Part shown: positions 22,287 through 33,847 of the stretch, piece after piece
Position numbering within the stretch: position 1 is the stretch's first letter
Layout: the number at the start of each line of letters is the position of its first letter
Assembly (NCBI RefSeq): GCF_918797505.1
Contig: NC_092799.1
Span: 33,430,597 to 33,494,596 of the forward strand
Source: Bemisia tabaci
Taxonomy: Eukaryota > Arthropoda > Insecta > Hemiptera > Aleyrodidae
DNA length: 64,000 nt
Reading direction: 5' to 3'
Translations under genes and position numbers: made by a program
The notes under the pieces: model-generated
Seen by the model: only the letters and a program-made list of their open reading frames with translations
What the model was told of the DNA's origin: nothing
Databases searched by the model: none

Positions 22287-22381
22287 CTTCTAGACTGCGA
22301 CAGAAGATCCGCATTCTTGGTTCCTCCATTTACTTTACGTGTTAAAGTGTCGTCAGACGATCTTCTGTCGCAGTCTAGAAG
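22287..22381. repeat. Perfect 23-bp inverted repeat
   Basis: CTTCTAGACTGCGACAGAAG at the left is matched exactly by CTTCTGTCGCAGTCTAGAAG at the right, with a spacer of about 49 bp. It is probably a tiny MITE or the ends of one. Confidence 0.75.
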
Positions 22382-22439
22382 TGCGTAAATCTATTTAGCT
22401 TGGACTCTACGTGGTTTACATTTCTTTTATTTTTGACCC

Positions 22440-23066
22440 CGGAGCAGAAAAGTGGCGACACCCGGCATCACGGCTCAATCCGCGAAAGGTCCCAAAATTC
22501 ACGGAGCCGGAGTAGGAAGTGATCATCTCAAAACCCTGGGCCCTTTCATCCCGGCTCGAATCCTCGGAACTGGCAAAAAATCGAATCTCATTCAGTTTGT
22601 CTCAGTTTCGTCTGACTTCCCAACGCGCTCATTCAGATCTCTTGGTCGCGCCCACGACCGACCCACTACTCCACGGGAGAACCACGTAAATCCCGTAAAA
22701 GCCCGGTTGTAGATCCGCGGTTTTTGTCTCGGAGTCCTCGATGCACTTTCTCTGTCTGCACTCCCTCTGATTCCTTGGGTCTCCGTTTCGCTCTCTCGTC
22801 CTTTGTCTCGCTGAATCGTCACAAGTGGAGCAATACTCCTCGCGTCTGCGGCCACTTTCAAAGGGCATTCCACGGCCACGGGACTGTCAAAAGAGGGCGG
22901 GGGTGGCGTATATTAGGGATGCTCCAGGTAGCAGGGGTTCGGGTGGGAGGTGAGGGGCGTCTCCACGGGAGATTTTCAGGTGAGTTCCTCGCGCTGTTGC
23001 CGTGCCGGGCACACTTCACGATTTTAAGCCGAGGGAGAGAGAATCAAAGAAATGCCGGAGGGTGAG
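22440..23066 (+). other. GC- and CpG-rich block with splice-like signals
   Basis: A pyrimidine tract ends in GGAGCAG at 22440-22446. An 86-codon frame then runs 22452-22712. Strong donor-like sites TTTTCAG|GTGAGT (exon end 22979) and GGAGG|GTGAGTAAA (GT at 23062) follow. Composition differs sharply from the AT-rich flanks. It could be a 5' exon region or promoter of a plus-strand gene, but no domain is visible, and GTGAGT in GC-rich DNA is not rare. Confidence 0.25.
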
Positions 23067-23175
23067 TAAAAATTACAATGCAAATACTCACGCAATCGAA
23101 CGAGAAGAGTAAAAAAGGGAGGAACATAGCATTCTGTTAAGGAAGAGTGCGGAAATGTCGGTAATTTTGAGGTTA

Positions 23176-23354
23176 CACTGAAAAAAAGTTACAGGCTATG
23201 TAGATGTAACGTACATTCCGGGCTCAGCAGCCGAAAGTTCCGGGCACTGGAGCCGTAGCTCCAGCTGCTCCGGGTGCTATATCTGGAACTTTAGGTCTTA
23301 GAGCCCGGAACGCGGACGGTATGTCTATATAGCCCATAAGAACGGTTTCCACAG
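23176..23354. mobile_element. Family D element, copy 2, right end decayed
   Basis: It begins CACTGAAAAAAAGTTACAGG and shares with copy 1 the centre TTCCGGGCTC, the GAGCCCGGAA block and a GTATGTCTATATAGCCC segment. The right end reads GTTTCCACAG where TTTTTTCAGTG is expected. Confidence 0.6.
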
Positions 23355-23545
23355 CCGGAGTTTTTATTCCTGCTTTGAATTCAATTATCAAAAATTCAAA
23401 GAAAAAAAGAAAAAAAGCATTTTCCTCAATTCATACAATCTTAAAGAGGAGTAGAACTGCAAATCTCTTTTTCTCTGTTCAAACTTTATGAAACTTAGTG
23501 CGTTTCTGTTAGATCCAGTCCAATTATTGCCAGTTTCTTATCTGA

Positions 23546-23687
23546 ATTGGACTGCATTTTGCAATTTGGAACTTCATTGTCTGGCTCATCAGAGAAACAG
23601 CCTGTGTGCCGTTAGTTTCGCCATGCAGATAGATGTTTTTAATGAAAGCCAGAAATTGTAGTTCCTCACTGCAAAATGCAGCCCAAC
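23546..23687. mobile_element. Family P palindromic MITE, copy 1
   Basis: ATTGGACTGCATTTTGCAAT at the left pairs with CACTGCAAAATGCAGCCCAA at the right. A second, cleaner copy lies at 54929-55071. Confidence 0.7.
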
Positions 23688-24202
23688 TGGAGTTTAGTTT
23701 CTATGACAGAAAACGTCTGTCATCTGGGCCGGCGACTTCGAGTTACCATCTGAACCACGTTTTTACTTTCTCGCTCCCCTAGTTTTTTTATTTATCTCGC
23801 GTATATGAACTCATCTCGTTCAGGAGCCATTCAATTACTCTCCCAGATCACCGACATATTACGAGTCTCATTTTAGGCCATTTGAATCAGTGAGAACGAA
23901 GACACACCATCTCGGTTACTCGAAAATGCTCACTTTTTCCCGCGGACAAACAATTTTCATAAAGGGCATTGTAGTTACCGTAACTGTTCCAACTCGGACA
24001 TTTAAAATTTCCTTAAGTGCTTGCTTTTAGGCCCCAAAAATCTTTTTCTTCGACTAACTTCTTCACTTAATATGCAGTTTTGTATGCGCCTTGATTAATT
24101 TCATTTTTTCGAGTTAGTGTGTTACCGTTCTCACTGATTCATTTAGAGGACCGAAAAGACGACGTCATAGCGGAAACGAGAAGAGGTCAGTGACGACTGA
24201 CG
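23688..24202. other. Unassigned
   Basis: No frame, repeat or RNA feature was seen. Confidence 0.4.
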
Positions 24203-24367
24203 CAGTGGCGTGGCGTGAATTGCGATACATCGAATGATTTGCCCTTCAAACCTCTGGAAATGGATCGATAAACAGGGTGTTCGCAGCGAACACCTTGATA
24301 ATCGATTCTTGATCATAGGTTTATATTACATATCAATCGATGTTTCGCAATTCACGCCACGCCACTG
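24203..24367. mobile_element. Family G hAT-type MITE, copy 1 (GACTGACG duplication)
   Basis: The ends CAGTGGCGTGGCGTGAATTG and CAATTCACGCCACGCCACTG are perfect inverted repeats. GACTGACG flanks both sides exactly (24195-24202 and 24368-24375). The centre is a second palindrome, GGTGTTCGCAGCGAACACC. CAGTG ends with 8-bp duplications are diagnostic of hAT elements. No transposase is encoded. Confidence 0.92.
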
Positions 24368-24723
24368 GACTGACGACATTAGACAACGCGGGTACCCAAA
24401 CGGCGAGCCCTAAATCGTAGACGGTAGCTCCTTAATGACCTGCTCACACGGTGCAGCTCCGACGATTCATTCCTCGCTTATCCACGAACAGTCGCTCATC
24501 GTCCATCCTACGGACAGTGTTGTTTCAACATCCTGCGTTTCCTCGAACCTGGATAATAGAATTTTCTACCCTCCTTTTGTCCCTCCCCCCCCCCCCCCCC
24601 GGGCCACAGAAGTGCCCCATCGCCGTGTCGATACAGATTACGGCGACTCTAATATCCTCGCCTCGTTCCGCGTTGCCACATCGAGCCTCTGGTCATATTT
24701 CGACTGGCTCCTTTTATTCCTAC
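24368..24723. other. Unassigned, with C homopolymer
   Basis: A 16-base C tract at 24585-24600 lies in a moderately GC-rich stretch. Two overlapping frames (24435-24737 and 24451-24762) have no motif. Confidence 0.35.
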
Positions 24724-25085
24724 GGGCTGATTGTTGAAATTGGTAGACAAAGCTATAGATAAAAAAGACATAGAGAGTATGGAGTGATCCTATTGGTTAG
24801 GACGGGTGGTTGTTATGTGCAGGGAGGGAAAATAGAACAGTTTCATATTGGTATCATTTCCAAGTAATAGAGGAATAAAAAGTAGCCTTGATACCTAGAG
24901 AAAAAGGGAGAAATCTAGAGGGGGAAAAGGATAGATTAACTAAAGGGTTTCTTGTGGATTAATTTTATTTAGTCTACAACTAACCTCGTTTGTCCATTGC
25001 AACTACTTGTTTCCACCGAGGATCCCTCCTTTCCCTTTTGTCTTCTTTGTCTATAGATTTGTCCACCAATTACAACAATCAGCCG
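24724..25085. mobile_element. Family V foldback element
   Basis: GGGCTGATTGTTGAAATTGG plus TAGACAAAGCTATAGA at the left pairs with TCTATAGATTTGTCCACCAA plus TTACAACAATCAGCC at the right, about 45 bp with few mismatches. No target duplication was found. Confidence 0.65.
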
Positions 25086-26685
25086 GCTGTCATTGAAGTT
25101 TGTCCGTAGGCGGATACAAGGTTATGGGCGGAGGAGAGCACGCCCTCCCCGTTCGCCTGAAATAAAGGAGGAAGAAAAATGAAAGAAAGAAAAAGAGAAG
25201 GAACGGAGGAAAGAAGGATGCTCAGATTCGGTAATTATTTATGGCAAAATTGACTCAAACTGCAACTGCATGATTAAATCATCTAACAAGGTGCTTTAAC
25301 ATTTCGAAAATTTTCTGTGGGGAGCCCCCGGCCCCCCTCCTACGCCCCCCTGTTCGAAATGTCTGGATCCGCCTGTGAGTTTGTAAGGAACTCTATGAAG
25401 AATTCGATTGATTTAAGCATTGGGTCTGTTGCGAACTTTCCCTAGAAGGAATGTCGCGAATGGGAAATAGCTTAAAACTTACCATGATAGCATCCGGGTA
25501 GTCTAAAATCTACCACCAACCTCCAGGTTCTTGACTAAGTATTAGGTTTTACAAAGTTTGGTTGTTTTTGATAGAAAATTATCCCAAAGAAACCAAAATT
25601 ACGGACATATTTAACTGTGCTGGCACAAGGCGATGGGTCAGACTCAGATGGTTGTCAATACTGCTATTTCGTTTGTGTTGCCTACTCCTTCGGAGGAGGG
25701 CAAAGAATTTATATTGCTCTGTATCAGATTATGTCCTTGCTGTAGTATAATAGTTGAAGCTAGAAACTCAAGAATACGAATTTCTAACACAGATTGCGTG
25801 AAGTCAGAACTGGATTTCAAACTTATACTCTATATGCCCTTCGTGAACATTGAGCGTGTGTTATTCCATGTGAAGCGACTCTTCTCTTGGCTTTAGCACA
25901 GGTTTTCAATATACCCATGTTTGCCTTCGGAAAACAATCGATTTGAATTTCCCCTTCAGTTTAGGGAGTAGGCAACACGGACTCCGCAGTGTCGAAATAG
26001 TCCGACCCTCTGATGTTGCGTCGTTTTGCGCTTGCACAATTAAATATTTCCGATTTACTGATTTTCTTTTAATTAATTTTCTATCAGACCGACCAACCAA
26101 AATTTTGATTCAATCAACCAAGAATTTAGGTTACGACCCAAGACATCGCAGGATTATGCACTTGCGTCTGCCCTTTGTCGTTTGCGACTCACGAAAAGCT
26201 GTGGCATTAGCTGTGGCCATTCCTGTTGATACCCTAAGAAAATTGGCAACGATGGTTTAGAATCCTGTTCCTCCCATGATTCAAGGCACACAAATCCGTC
26301 GTCTGAATCTCCTTCGTCTCCTAATCCGTATCACTGATGCGCTGCGCCGTATTTCGTGATCCTATTTCGATTTGTAGCGATTTTTCTGCCAATCTAAGTT
26401 GTTTTTCCGTGATGGTTCTTTATCTGCTCTACGCTGGCAAAGAAGCGTGGTCTTTAAATGCACAGAAAGGAGATATTGAAAGGACTAGCCAATGGTCATT
26501 CATTTGAAATTTGAAGGTATCTCTGTAGGCTATAATCGAATTTAGCTTGGAATGGAGCAGCCCTCCTAAGATTTTGGAACCGACTTCACAGTATCGTTTA
26601 AATAAAGCTACAGTACCACATTCAATAGTATAGCGATGATGAGCCATACATGGAAATATTTTCCACTGAAAAGAAGAAAGAACAA

Positions 26686-26690
<5 letters not shown>
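25086..26690. other. Unassigned
   Basis: Plus-strand frames at 25633-25896 and 25943-26260 are close together but contain no recognised motif and no clear splice junction between them. I would not call them exons. Confidence 0.3.
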
Positions 26691-26728
<38 letters not shown>

Positions 26729-26748
26729 TTAAATGACTTATGTATCAA

Positions 26749-26787
<39 letters not shown>
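26691..26787. repeat. Poly(A) tract followed by poly(T) tract
   Basis: 36 A bases (26691-26726) and 37 T bases (26751-26787) flank 24 bases, so the pair can form a hairpin. Assemblies often miscount such tracts. Confidence 0.9.
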
Positions 26788-26791
<4 letters not shown>

Positions 26792-27552
26792 AGTAGTAAT
26801 CAGAGACAAGTAGTAATACAAGATTTATGGAAAAAAACATAGTGAAATTTAAAACATGCCTATCGGACACCATTTTAAGCTATTAAAGTAATTAGACGTA
26901 ATATCCTATGTATTGCCTGAATGATCTACCTGAAGTATTCACTCTTGCTCGATTGAGTAAAAATTCTTTGGAAGTGTGACGAAGCATGATTGCAGGTTTT
27001 GCAGAGAAGTTAAATTTTGTGCTGAATAAAAACTTGACCAAACTTAAACTTAAGTTAAACGAGTGCATATTAGAATTTAACGTGTACGAGAATGTATTTT
27101 CATAAGAAAAATTACTTTAAATTTGACTCGTTTCACTTAAACTTACCACACTAAATGTCGAACAAAATTCACTAAAAATAGGAAATTATAATAAAAGGTC
27201 TTACAGGAAATTAGTATTCTATAAATAAAAACGCTCACAGTTAGACCCAGCCATAAATGCATTGAAAAATCAGCTATTTTCGCGGAGAGACACGAGGAGA
27301 CCCATTTTTTGTACACCAAATAATACCTCTAAGCCGTGCGATAAAACTCGAAAACTAAAAACGACCAAGAGTCATCAAATAATAATTTTAAAAAGTGGAG
27401 TTTGCCACGCAGACACTTTTTTGCGTACTTAACATGTTTCGTCAGTTTTAGGGCAAAAGCCCCTACGTAAAGCGGAGTGTAATCATTCTTCACGAACAAA
27501 CCCAGCATAGTAGAGAGTTTGAGACGCAATGCGCAACTTCAGTCAGTCGTGC
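26788..27552. other. Unassigned, AT-rich
   Basis: No gene or repeat of the other families was seen. Confidence 0.4.
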
Positions 27553-27716
27553 CAGTGGCGTGGCGTGAAGGATCGATTATCGATATTTCTCCATTTGAAG
27601 CTGTAGTAAAGAATCGATTGTCAAGGTGTTCGTTACGAACACCTTGATAATCGATTCTCTTCCATAGATTTAAGTAGCTGATCAATCGATATATCGCAAA
27701 GCACGCCACGGTACTG
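27553..27716. mobile_element. Family G hAT-type MITE, copy 2
   Basis: It starts CAGTGGCGTGGCGTGAAGG and ends GCACGCCACGGTACTG. The flanks AGTCGTGC and AATCGTGC match in 7 of 8 bases. The central palindrome is GGTGTTCGTTACGAACACC. Confidence 0.85.
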
Positions 27717-28547
27717 AATCGTGCCCAACTCAGAGAATTTTTGGGACGAAGGGTCTTTCGTTTGGGTTGGCCACTGGAGAGCTCTGCCGGCTGCCTTGAA
27801 ACGCAAGTTGACGCAGTCCCGAGCGGGCCTCATTGAAGCATTACTTATTCAAAATGTTCGTTTGAATGTACTTAGCCGGGAATCGGCTCCCCTCCCGCGT
27901 CTTCAGTGCATTTCAAAGGCCATTAAGCACGACAAGTTTTTGAATTATTTTCATACTTCGTAGCATATTACAAGCGTAAAGGCGCTTGTTTCGGAAAGTT
28001 TGCGCGCACTTTACGTGACTCCCCAGATGGAGTCATGTCTCCGGCGCCTATTCTAAGCCCATCTTTCAAGTTCTGATGGCGGAAATCAGAAAAAAGGGGA
28101 AACTTATCATTTTGACGCAGCGTTTAAAAGTTGCTTCGTGTCGCGCGCTCCGAAAATCCTCCTCCCCGGGCTTTGGTTTTGCGCCGTTGTTTTCGTTTTC
28201 CACAATTTCTGAACTTTTAAATGGCGAATTTTTCATCTTTGATTTTCAGATGGTTTTACTTTTGAAATAACTTTTATTTGCTAAACTTTTCTTTGTGTTG
28301 TAACACTGAGAATAATTGTTGGTTTGTAAACCATACTATTGTTCATGATGGAACGGTAAATGAACTAGTGATTTTCGATCTTTGAATCATGCAAAGGTTT
28401 AAATATCAAACAGGGTGGGGTCTACACTCTGTTGCGGGAAAATCTAGGCTCGTAATAAAAAAAAAGAAAAATCAGCTTCATGACGGCGGCGCGCGCCTAG
28501 GATTTTGCGGGATGCTAAGAATCTGGGCTCATCGACGAGTTTATCGA
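27717..28547. other. Unassigned
   Basis: Short frames (27721-27963, 28076-28270, both plus) lack motifs. A 67-bp CACTGAGAAT...CTAGTG segment at 28305-28371 hints at a very small inverted-repeat element but is not convincing. Confidence 0.3.
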
Positions 28548-28600
28548 CTGATGAGGTCTAAAAAGATTAAATACGTTAAAAAATCTCTCAGCGTGGCCAC
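28548..28600 (+). ncRNA. Decayed hammerhead-like motif, relative of 8146-8184
   Basis: CTGATGAGGTCTAAAAAG (28548-28565) is identical to 8150-8167. What follows (GATT then AAATACGTTA, then AATCTCTCAGCGTGG) aligns with the downstream 8168-8195 of that copy. Stem II survives only through wobble pairs, the GAAA block has lost its G, and stem I no longer pairs. It is a dead copy of the same ribozyme-bearing repeat. Confidence 0.5.
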
Positions 28601-29262
28601 ATAATTTAGTATTTTAAGCATCTTACTGGACTGATCGCCTCCCCTCCACCCTCAGTCTTGCACCGTCACTCACTAGAGCTAAAATTATAATATTTTATTA
28701 ATTTCCTCTTACCTAATCTCTTTAGATATTCGTGGATTTCACGAGTAGAAAAAAGAAAACGTCGCTTCGCTTTTGAGAAATTTTGTGACTGAATAGATTG
28801 TAACGTTTTATTCTCTCCGGGCAAAATTGAGAATTTTGACTATCGCCATTTGAACGCTATTTTACAAATCATTGTCTATTATATAAAATCACAAAATAAA
28901 TCATAAATTTCAAAAATAAAATTATTTTTTTTATAAGTTCAATCATAAATTGTATATTTCTTAAAATCATAAAAATAATGGGTAACGCATAACGCTTGAG
29001 GCTCGAGTCAAGGAGCTCACTATCTAGTGATTTTATAGTATGAGGTATGTTAAGAGTAACACGTAATGTATGACGTTTCTGTTCCGAACCGCTTCGGGGG
29101 GTTGGACCACGCAGCTGCTAGGGGGCTTAGCCCCCTTGTTTCCAACAATGATGTCTTGGGACACCGCGAAGGAAAAGTTCTTATGAATAAAACGGATTCA
29201 CAAGAAAAACCGAGGCACCATGTAAATAAATGAACAATCGAGCTACGGATATTCCGGATCTG
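28601..29262. other. Unassigned, AT-rich
   Basis: No gene was seen. A short palindrome GGGGGCTTAGCCCCC lies near 29128-29142. Confidence 0.35.
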
Positions 29263-29720
29263 TGAGACCGCTTCATCGCTCTGGCTTTCTGATAGTTACA
29301 CACAGAAGAGTGAGTATTTAGCTATCCTTGTGAGGACTTGAGTACAGGAGAGAGAGCGGCCGCCGGCGCTCAATGGAACAGTCCTATTGGAGAGGTCGGA
29401 CATATAATTTATGACTTAAACTGCAAATTGTCAAGTTGATTTTGTTGTATTATACATTTTATGGGGTGCTCTTTGAGGGCAGTTGTACGAGAAAACAAAC
29501 GTTACCACTTTTAAAACTCTATATTCACATAGATATGCGTTTTAAAGTTTCTATATTTTGCCCAACTACCCCCATTGATTCGCTCCTGTGTGCGGCGCGT
29601 TGGACCGGTGAGCGACCGCGCACCGTCCTAGAGACCGCCTCGTCGCTCCTGCTAGCCTAATACTTACACACAAAAGATGGAGTATTTCGCTATCCTTGTG
29701 GGGACCTGGAAGGGAGAGAG
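29263..29720 (+). repeat. Direct repeats flanking a diverged family M foldback
   Basis: 29263-29355 and 29631-29720 share GAGACCGC, TCGCTC, TTACACACA, GAGTATTT, GCTATCCTTGTG and GGGAGAGAGAG in order. Between them (29370-29590) lie imperfect inverted arms related to family M (TATTGGAGAGGTCGGACAT and, on the other strand, AATCAATGGGGGTAGTTGGG). Confidence 0.55.
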
Positions 29721-32472
29721 AGAGTTGGTTGGTCGATCATTGGTATTTATATGTATTTATCTTGTAATTCACCTGAGTCGCGTGCGTATTGGCTGCCTAC
29801 ACGCATTTAAGCTCCTAGCCTGGGTCGATCTAAAAAAAATAAAATTGTGTTATTGTATTTTACACTGGAAAAGATAATTTCGTGGTTTTAACTACTACTC
29901 TAATGAAGTAAATGAAGCCCACATGCGAGAGCCTTGCTTTATTTTATTTTTTTTTTGCGTGTGTCGCACTAGAATTGCAATTGAAGTTTAAAATAGCGAT
30001 AGCTCATTGATTGTGTGGCGTCAGCCAACCACCGTAGTGTCTCGCGCTGGATGGTGATTGGCTACCGAAATCCGTTTCTGAGAAAATGAATGAGCTCTCT
30101 TGCATTCTGATAATTGCTTCCTAATTGGTCGCATCTCGAGTTGAGCCGCCATTTTAGAGGCCAAGGACGCGCAGAATGTATATGATTGGCCATGCAATAT
30201 TAGGATGCACTAAAAAAGTAGCCGACAGCGAATGGGTGTGAGATGCGACCACCATTGTTTATTTACTCGCCATGCTTTCACATAGTTGCACAGAACACTT
30301 GTCGAAGAAGAGATGCCTGACTTTTAGTGTATTTTCCGAAGAAAATACACTATTGTTTTATTTGAACTATAGAGTCATCTGTGCCATGACTACTTCAAAC
30401 AAATATGTCATGGGCTATCTCTGCATCCCACTGCACTGATGGGTAGACAAGAAATGAGCAGTTTTAAATAAATAACCCTGCCATCAATTAATGCTGAGGA
30501 ACTGTATTTTGTGAACTTTAACATTTCTGAGATAAAAACGACTTATGTTACATTTAGGAAGACTTAATACGGCCTTTTTGAAGCTTTCTTTCTGTTTTAT
30601 TTATTTTATTTGGAAATACCCGCGCGCGACTACACCCTGTATGATAAAACCAAGTTGATTCAACGAGTTCTGACGTGGTTGAGCTGGCGTACTAAATATC
30701 GCACTGATTATGTAAAAATTTCAGCAGATCCTCAATTTTTACCAAAGAAAGATAGGCTAAAAATTCCAAATCTGCCGATCGAGATTTTTCATATATTCGA
30801 TGCGATTCGCATGCCGCAGTTCGACCACGTCAGAATCTTTGAATGAAACTCCTTCATCCCCAAAGTAGTTATGATAACATCGAGTTAGGAATGGGGGCCC
30901 GTGTAAAAATGACAAATTTTACTTTTTAGCAGATAGGAAACCCGTAGATTTTCATGTATTATCAGCTTAATATTAAAGTTCGTTTAAAGTCATTTTTACG
31001 AAAGTATTTTAAGAGCTTGCTCTATAAGCGTGTACAATTTTTCGAAGGTGAAGTAATGATTACATTGAACAGCTTTGCAACGGAGGACTCCGGACTTTCT
31101 GAAGTGGCATCAATTATAAATTAAATTAATGACCAAGACTCACAACAGCCGGGAGCGCTTTAAAGCTCGTTGAAAAAATTAAAGGTGGGTTGATGGGTTC
31201 TAAGTCGACATAATATGCCATTGTGCCAATTTTTTTCGGATTCGAGGAAAATGGAGGCAGGGTCTGAAATTAAAAAGCGTGTTCTCGCGATTCAGCCAAG
31301 ATTAAAGACTCCCCAACTTTTTTTCGCCGGAATCCGTGCGAAACCCGATCCTCAATTTCCTGACGAGCGTTGTCGGATGAGGCCAATCTAGCTCGTTTGA
31401 GTCATTTTTCCAGCAGAAAAACAAAGTTGTTTATACAAAGCGGTGCGGCTAGCTCGCCCGAGTCCAATTAAACTGCTTTTGTGTGCGATAATTTTATTTC
31501 AAGGAGCGGCGAAAATAGTCAGCAACAAGAAGAGGAGGTGCCGCATTTTTTTCCTCTCTTTCTTTTCGCCATAATCATTATTTTTAATGAAACATCCATC
31601 TTGGGTAAACAACATCGTTTAGATTACGCACGCTATTGTTATCTTCATAATTACAATTAATATCCTTTCCTCTATCCTGGTTGAATTTTTTCTTTCAATT
31701 ATTTCAACCGCTTCTTGGCATCCTCTAATCACTTGGGATTGATGAGAGATACTAGAGCCTTCAGGTTTAAGAAAAAAATATTAATTACTCTTTTAAAAGA
31801 ACGGAAAACGACAAAGCTCATTGTTTTTGAGCTGTTTAAGGGAATTTAGAATTTCAATGCGAAACTTGTTCTAAAGGCGGGGTCTACTTATAAGCCAAAT
31901 TTGGATTTTGCCTCCTTGCATATTTTATTCTTTTATCGAATTACAATTGTGAGCATCGAAAATTTTGCTATCAACTCTGTACCTCCTCGCTCCCCTCTTG
32001 CAGGTAGAACAAGTACTGTTATCGTCCAAAAAAAGGAAGAAAGTTATACTCGTATTTTCATCATTTCTAGGCGTTTTCAGATGCATGGAGTCAAAAAAAA
32101 AAAAATTCTTGAAAAAATGTTTATCGTCTGGCCTCCCCTAAATCTGTGTACAGCCACATATGCCATATCTCAAAATCTATTTGTTCAATTTCATTCAAAC
32201 TTCATGGAGTTCAATTTCATGGAGGACCATATGGTCTTCTTATGCACGTTGACTGATTTTGGAGTGCGCTTAAATTGGGAAGTGGGGCTAAGGGCAAAAC
32301 TTGATTTGCATCAAATTCACGCGAAGGGCTCACTTTTCCCCCCTTTTTTTTAGTGCTCAGCCATTCTCTGGAAACGAGAGCAATCCGTTCCTCTAAGTGT
32401 TCTTATTTATCCCTGCGTCTCCCTGATTAACTTCTGTAATGTTCTCGACCCTGTTTTACCGTTGCACATCTC
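29721..32472. other. Unassigned; two unremarkable open frames
   Basis: The plus frame 30610-30846 (78 codons from a TTG) is charged and plausibly protein-like (DYTLYDKTKLIQRVLTWLSW near its start), but has no good acceptor or known domain. The plus frame 31901-32353 (150 codons) also starts at TTG and its sequence looks non-coding. No repeat family maps here. Confidence 0.3.
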
Positions 32473-32967
32473 TTAAATTAAAAGTCTTGATGCGATCTCG
32501 TCCCCATCGTCGTGTTCCTGAGAACCGAGGAGCAACTGCAAGACTGCAAGACGACTTTTATTTTTATTTTTGACCTGGATCATGCAGCGGGGTTCCGCTC
32601 GGATCACCACCGCCAGCACGTCACGGATATCAGTCATGATTTGATGCCGCTGTTGCCTTTTTCTCTGCGTACTACGCGCGGACCAGTGGCGTGGCGTGAA
32701 TTGCGATAAATCGATTGCTATGCCATTTAAACCTATGGTAAAGAATCGATTATTAAGGTGTTCGCTGCGAACACCCTGTTTATCGATCCTTTTCCATAGG
32801 TTTAAATGGCATAACAATCGATTGTATCGCATTTCACGCCACGCCACTGGCGGAGAGGAGATGCTTTTATCCGTCAAGACCTCCCACTCAAGACCTTCAT
32901 TAATTTCGGGATGAATTTCAGGCCCCATACACAGACATGTTACCACGAGGAGAGCTGCAACATCCAA
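32473..32967 (-). CDS. 164-codon frame running through a hAT-type MITE, doubtful gene
   Basis: This is the longest frame in the window, ATG at 32965-32967 to TAA at 32473. Residues 1-39 start MDVAALLVVTCLCMGPE. About residues 40-95 are translated from the family G element at 32684-32849. The rest is a charged tail with QRHQIMTDIRDVLAVVIRAE and then a run of basic and leucine-rich residues. Element plus 8-bp duplication would be 174 bases, a multiple of three, so the insertion keeps the frame. No domain is recognised, no splice or poly(A) signal was identified, and a hydrophobic start could be a weak signal peptide. It may be an exon with an exonised MITE, or pure chance. Confidence 0.2.
   Translation of the reverse strand: MDVAALLVVTCLCMGPEIHPEINEGLEWEVLTDKSISSPPVAWREMRYNRLLCHLNLWKRIDKQGVRSEHLNNRFFTIGLNGIAIDLSQFTPRHWSARSTQRKRQQRHQIMTDIRDVLAVVIRAEPRCMIQVKNKNKSRLAVLQLLLGSQEHDDGDEIASRLLI
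32684..32849. mobile_element. Family G hAT-type MITE, copy 3
   Basis: It starts CAGTGGCGTGGCGTGAATTG and ends TTTCACGCCACGCCACTG, with the central GGTGTTCGCTGCGAACACC palindrome. The flanks GCGCGGAC and GCGGAGAG match poorly, so the duplication has decayed or the flank was rearranged. Confidence 0.88.
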
Positions 32968-33340
32968 ATTTTCGCGATCACATTCCCTTCAAAATTTGAC
33001 TGATCTAGTAGATTATAAGACATTTTCCCACAAGGATAACATAAAAGAACACATAACATCTCTCTTTCCTATCTGCTGCAATGAGGATACGCTCCTTCAT
33101 AATCAGTGAATGAACTCATTTTTTAGTAATTTTTATCGGTCTGTATTTAAATATATGTTATATAACATTTTTTTTAATTTTTAGGCTTTTTAAATTTATG
33201 GACGATTTTAAAATTTTAAATACCAAATGATGTTGATAAAGATATATTTGAATTAAGTTTGTATCTTTGCAACTTTATGAGCCCGAGATGGTAAAAATAA
33301 AGGATAATTCTACTACCCTATACCACTACAATAATAAGCA
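32968..33340. other. Unassigned, AT-rich
   Basis: Nothing recognisable. Confidence 0.4.
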
Positions 33341-33571
33341 CACTGGAAAAAAAAAACACATTGGATCTAGAGTCCAGACTCTTAAAAACATCGACAAGAA
33401 AAAGTACTCTTGATTCAATCAGAATCTAGCTTAAGTCATGAACCAAGCCTCTTAATTTAAGCGAATTTCGTTTTGATTCAAGCAAAAATCCGATTTAATC
33501 AAGAGTATTTTTTCTTTTCAATGTTTTCAAGAGTCTTGACTCTAGATCCAATGTGATTTTTTTTCTCAGTG
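33341..33571 (+). mobile_element. Family A palindromic MITE, copy 2
   Basis: It starts CACTGGAAAAAAAAAACACA and ends TTTTTTTTCTCAGTG. The flanks CA and TA differ by one base. The arms match copy 1. Confidence 0.82.
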
Positions 33572-33687
33572 TATGTGCTGCTTGAGTTTACGAGTCTCGG
33601 AATTTAATACTCGTATATCTGTTGTTTTATTATAATCGCTGATTGCGGAGTCAGACTATAGCAGCGAGAAGTGGTGGTTCTTAGGGG

Positions 33688-33847
33688 TTACTTTTTCGAA
33701 GTAACGTTGAAGATGCACCTTAAGGAGATTTTCTGCCAGTCATTTTCAGGTGTTCCAGAGGCATAGCGCTCGAAGGTCTGGGTCCGACAGAAGACCATAA
33801 ACCTCAAAGCGGCGTCATCGCCGCCGTCGCGTCGACCACGAGACTTC
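33688..33847 (-). CDS. Possible minus-strand terminal coding exon, unidentified protein
   Basis: On the minus strand a long pyrimidine tract (CATTTCCTTTCTTTTTTCAT region, 33851-33875) ends in GCCCAG, a strong 3' splice site with the exon starting at 33847. The frame continues through KSRGRRDGGDDAALRFMVF and ends in SKK-stop at 33688-33690. An AATAAA poly(A) signal follows about 57 bases after the stop (33626-33631 on the minus strand). The exon is basic at its start and otherwise mixed; no domain is recognised. Alternatively the ATG at 33853-33855 could be a start codon and the pyrimidine tract irrelevant. Upstream exons could not be assigned. A family A element begins just beyond the presumed 3' end. 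Confidence 0.38.

Noticed and set aside
31901..32353. 150-codon plus-strand frame
   Set aside because: It starts at TTG, has a poly-lysine run from an A tract, no splice or domain signal, and its composition matches the non-coding flanks.
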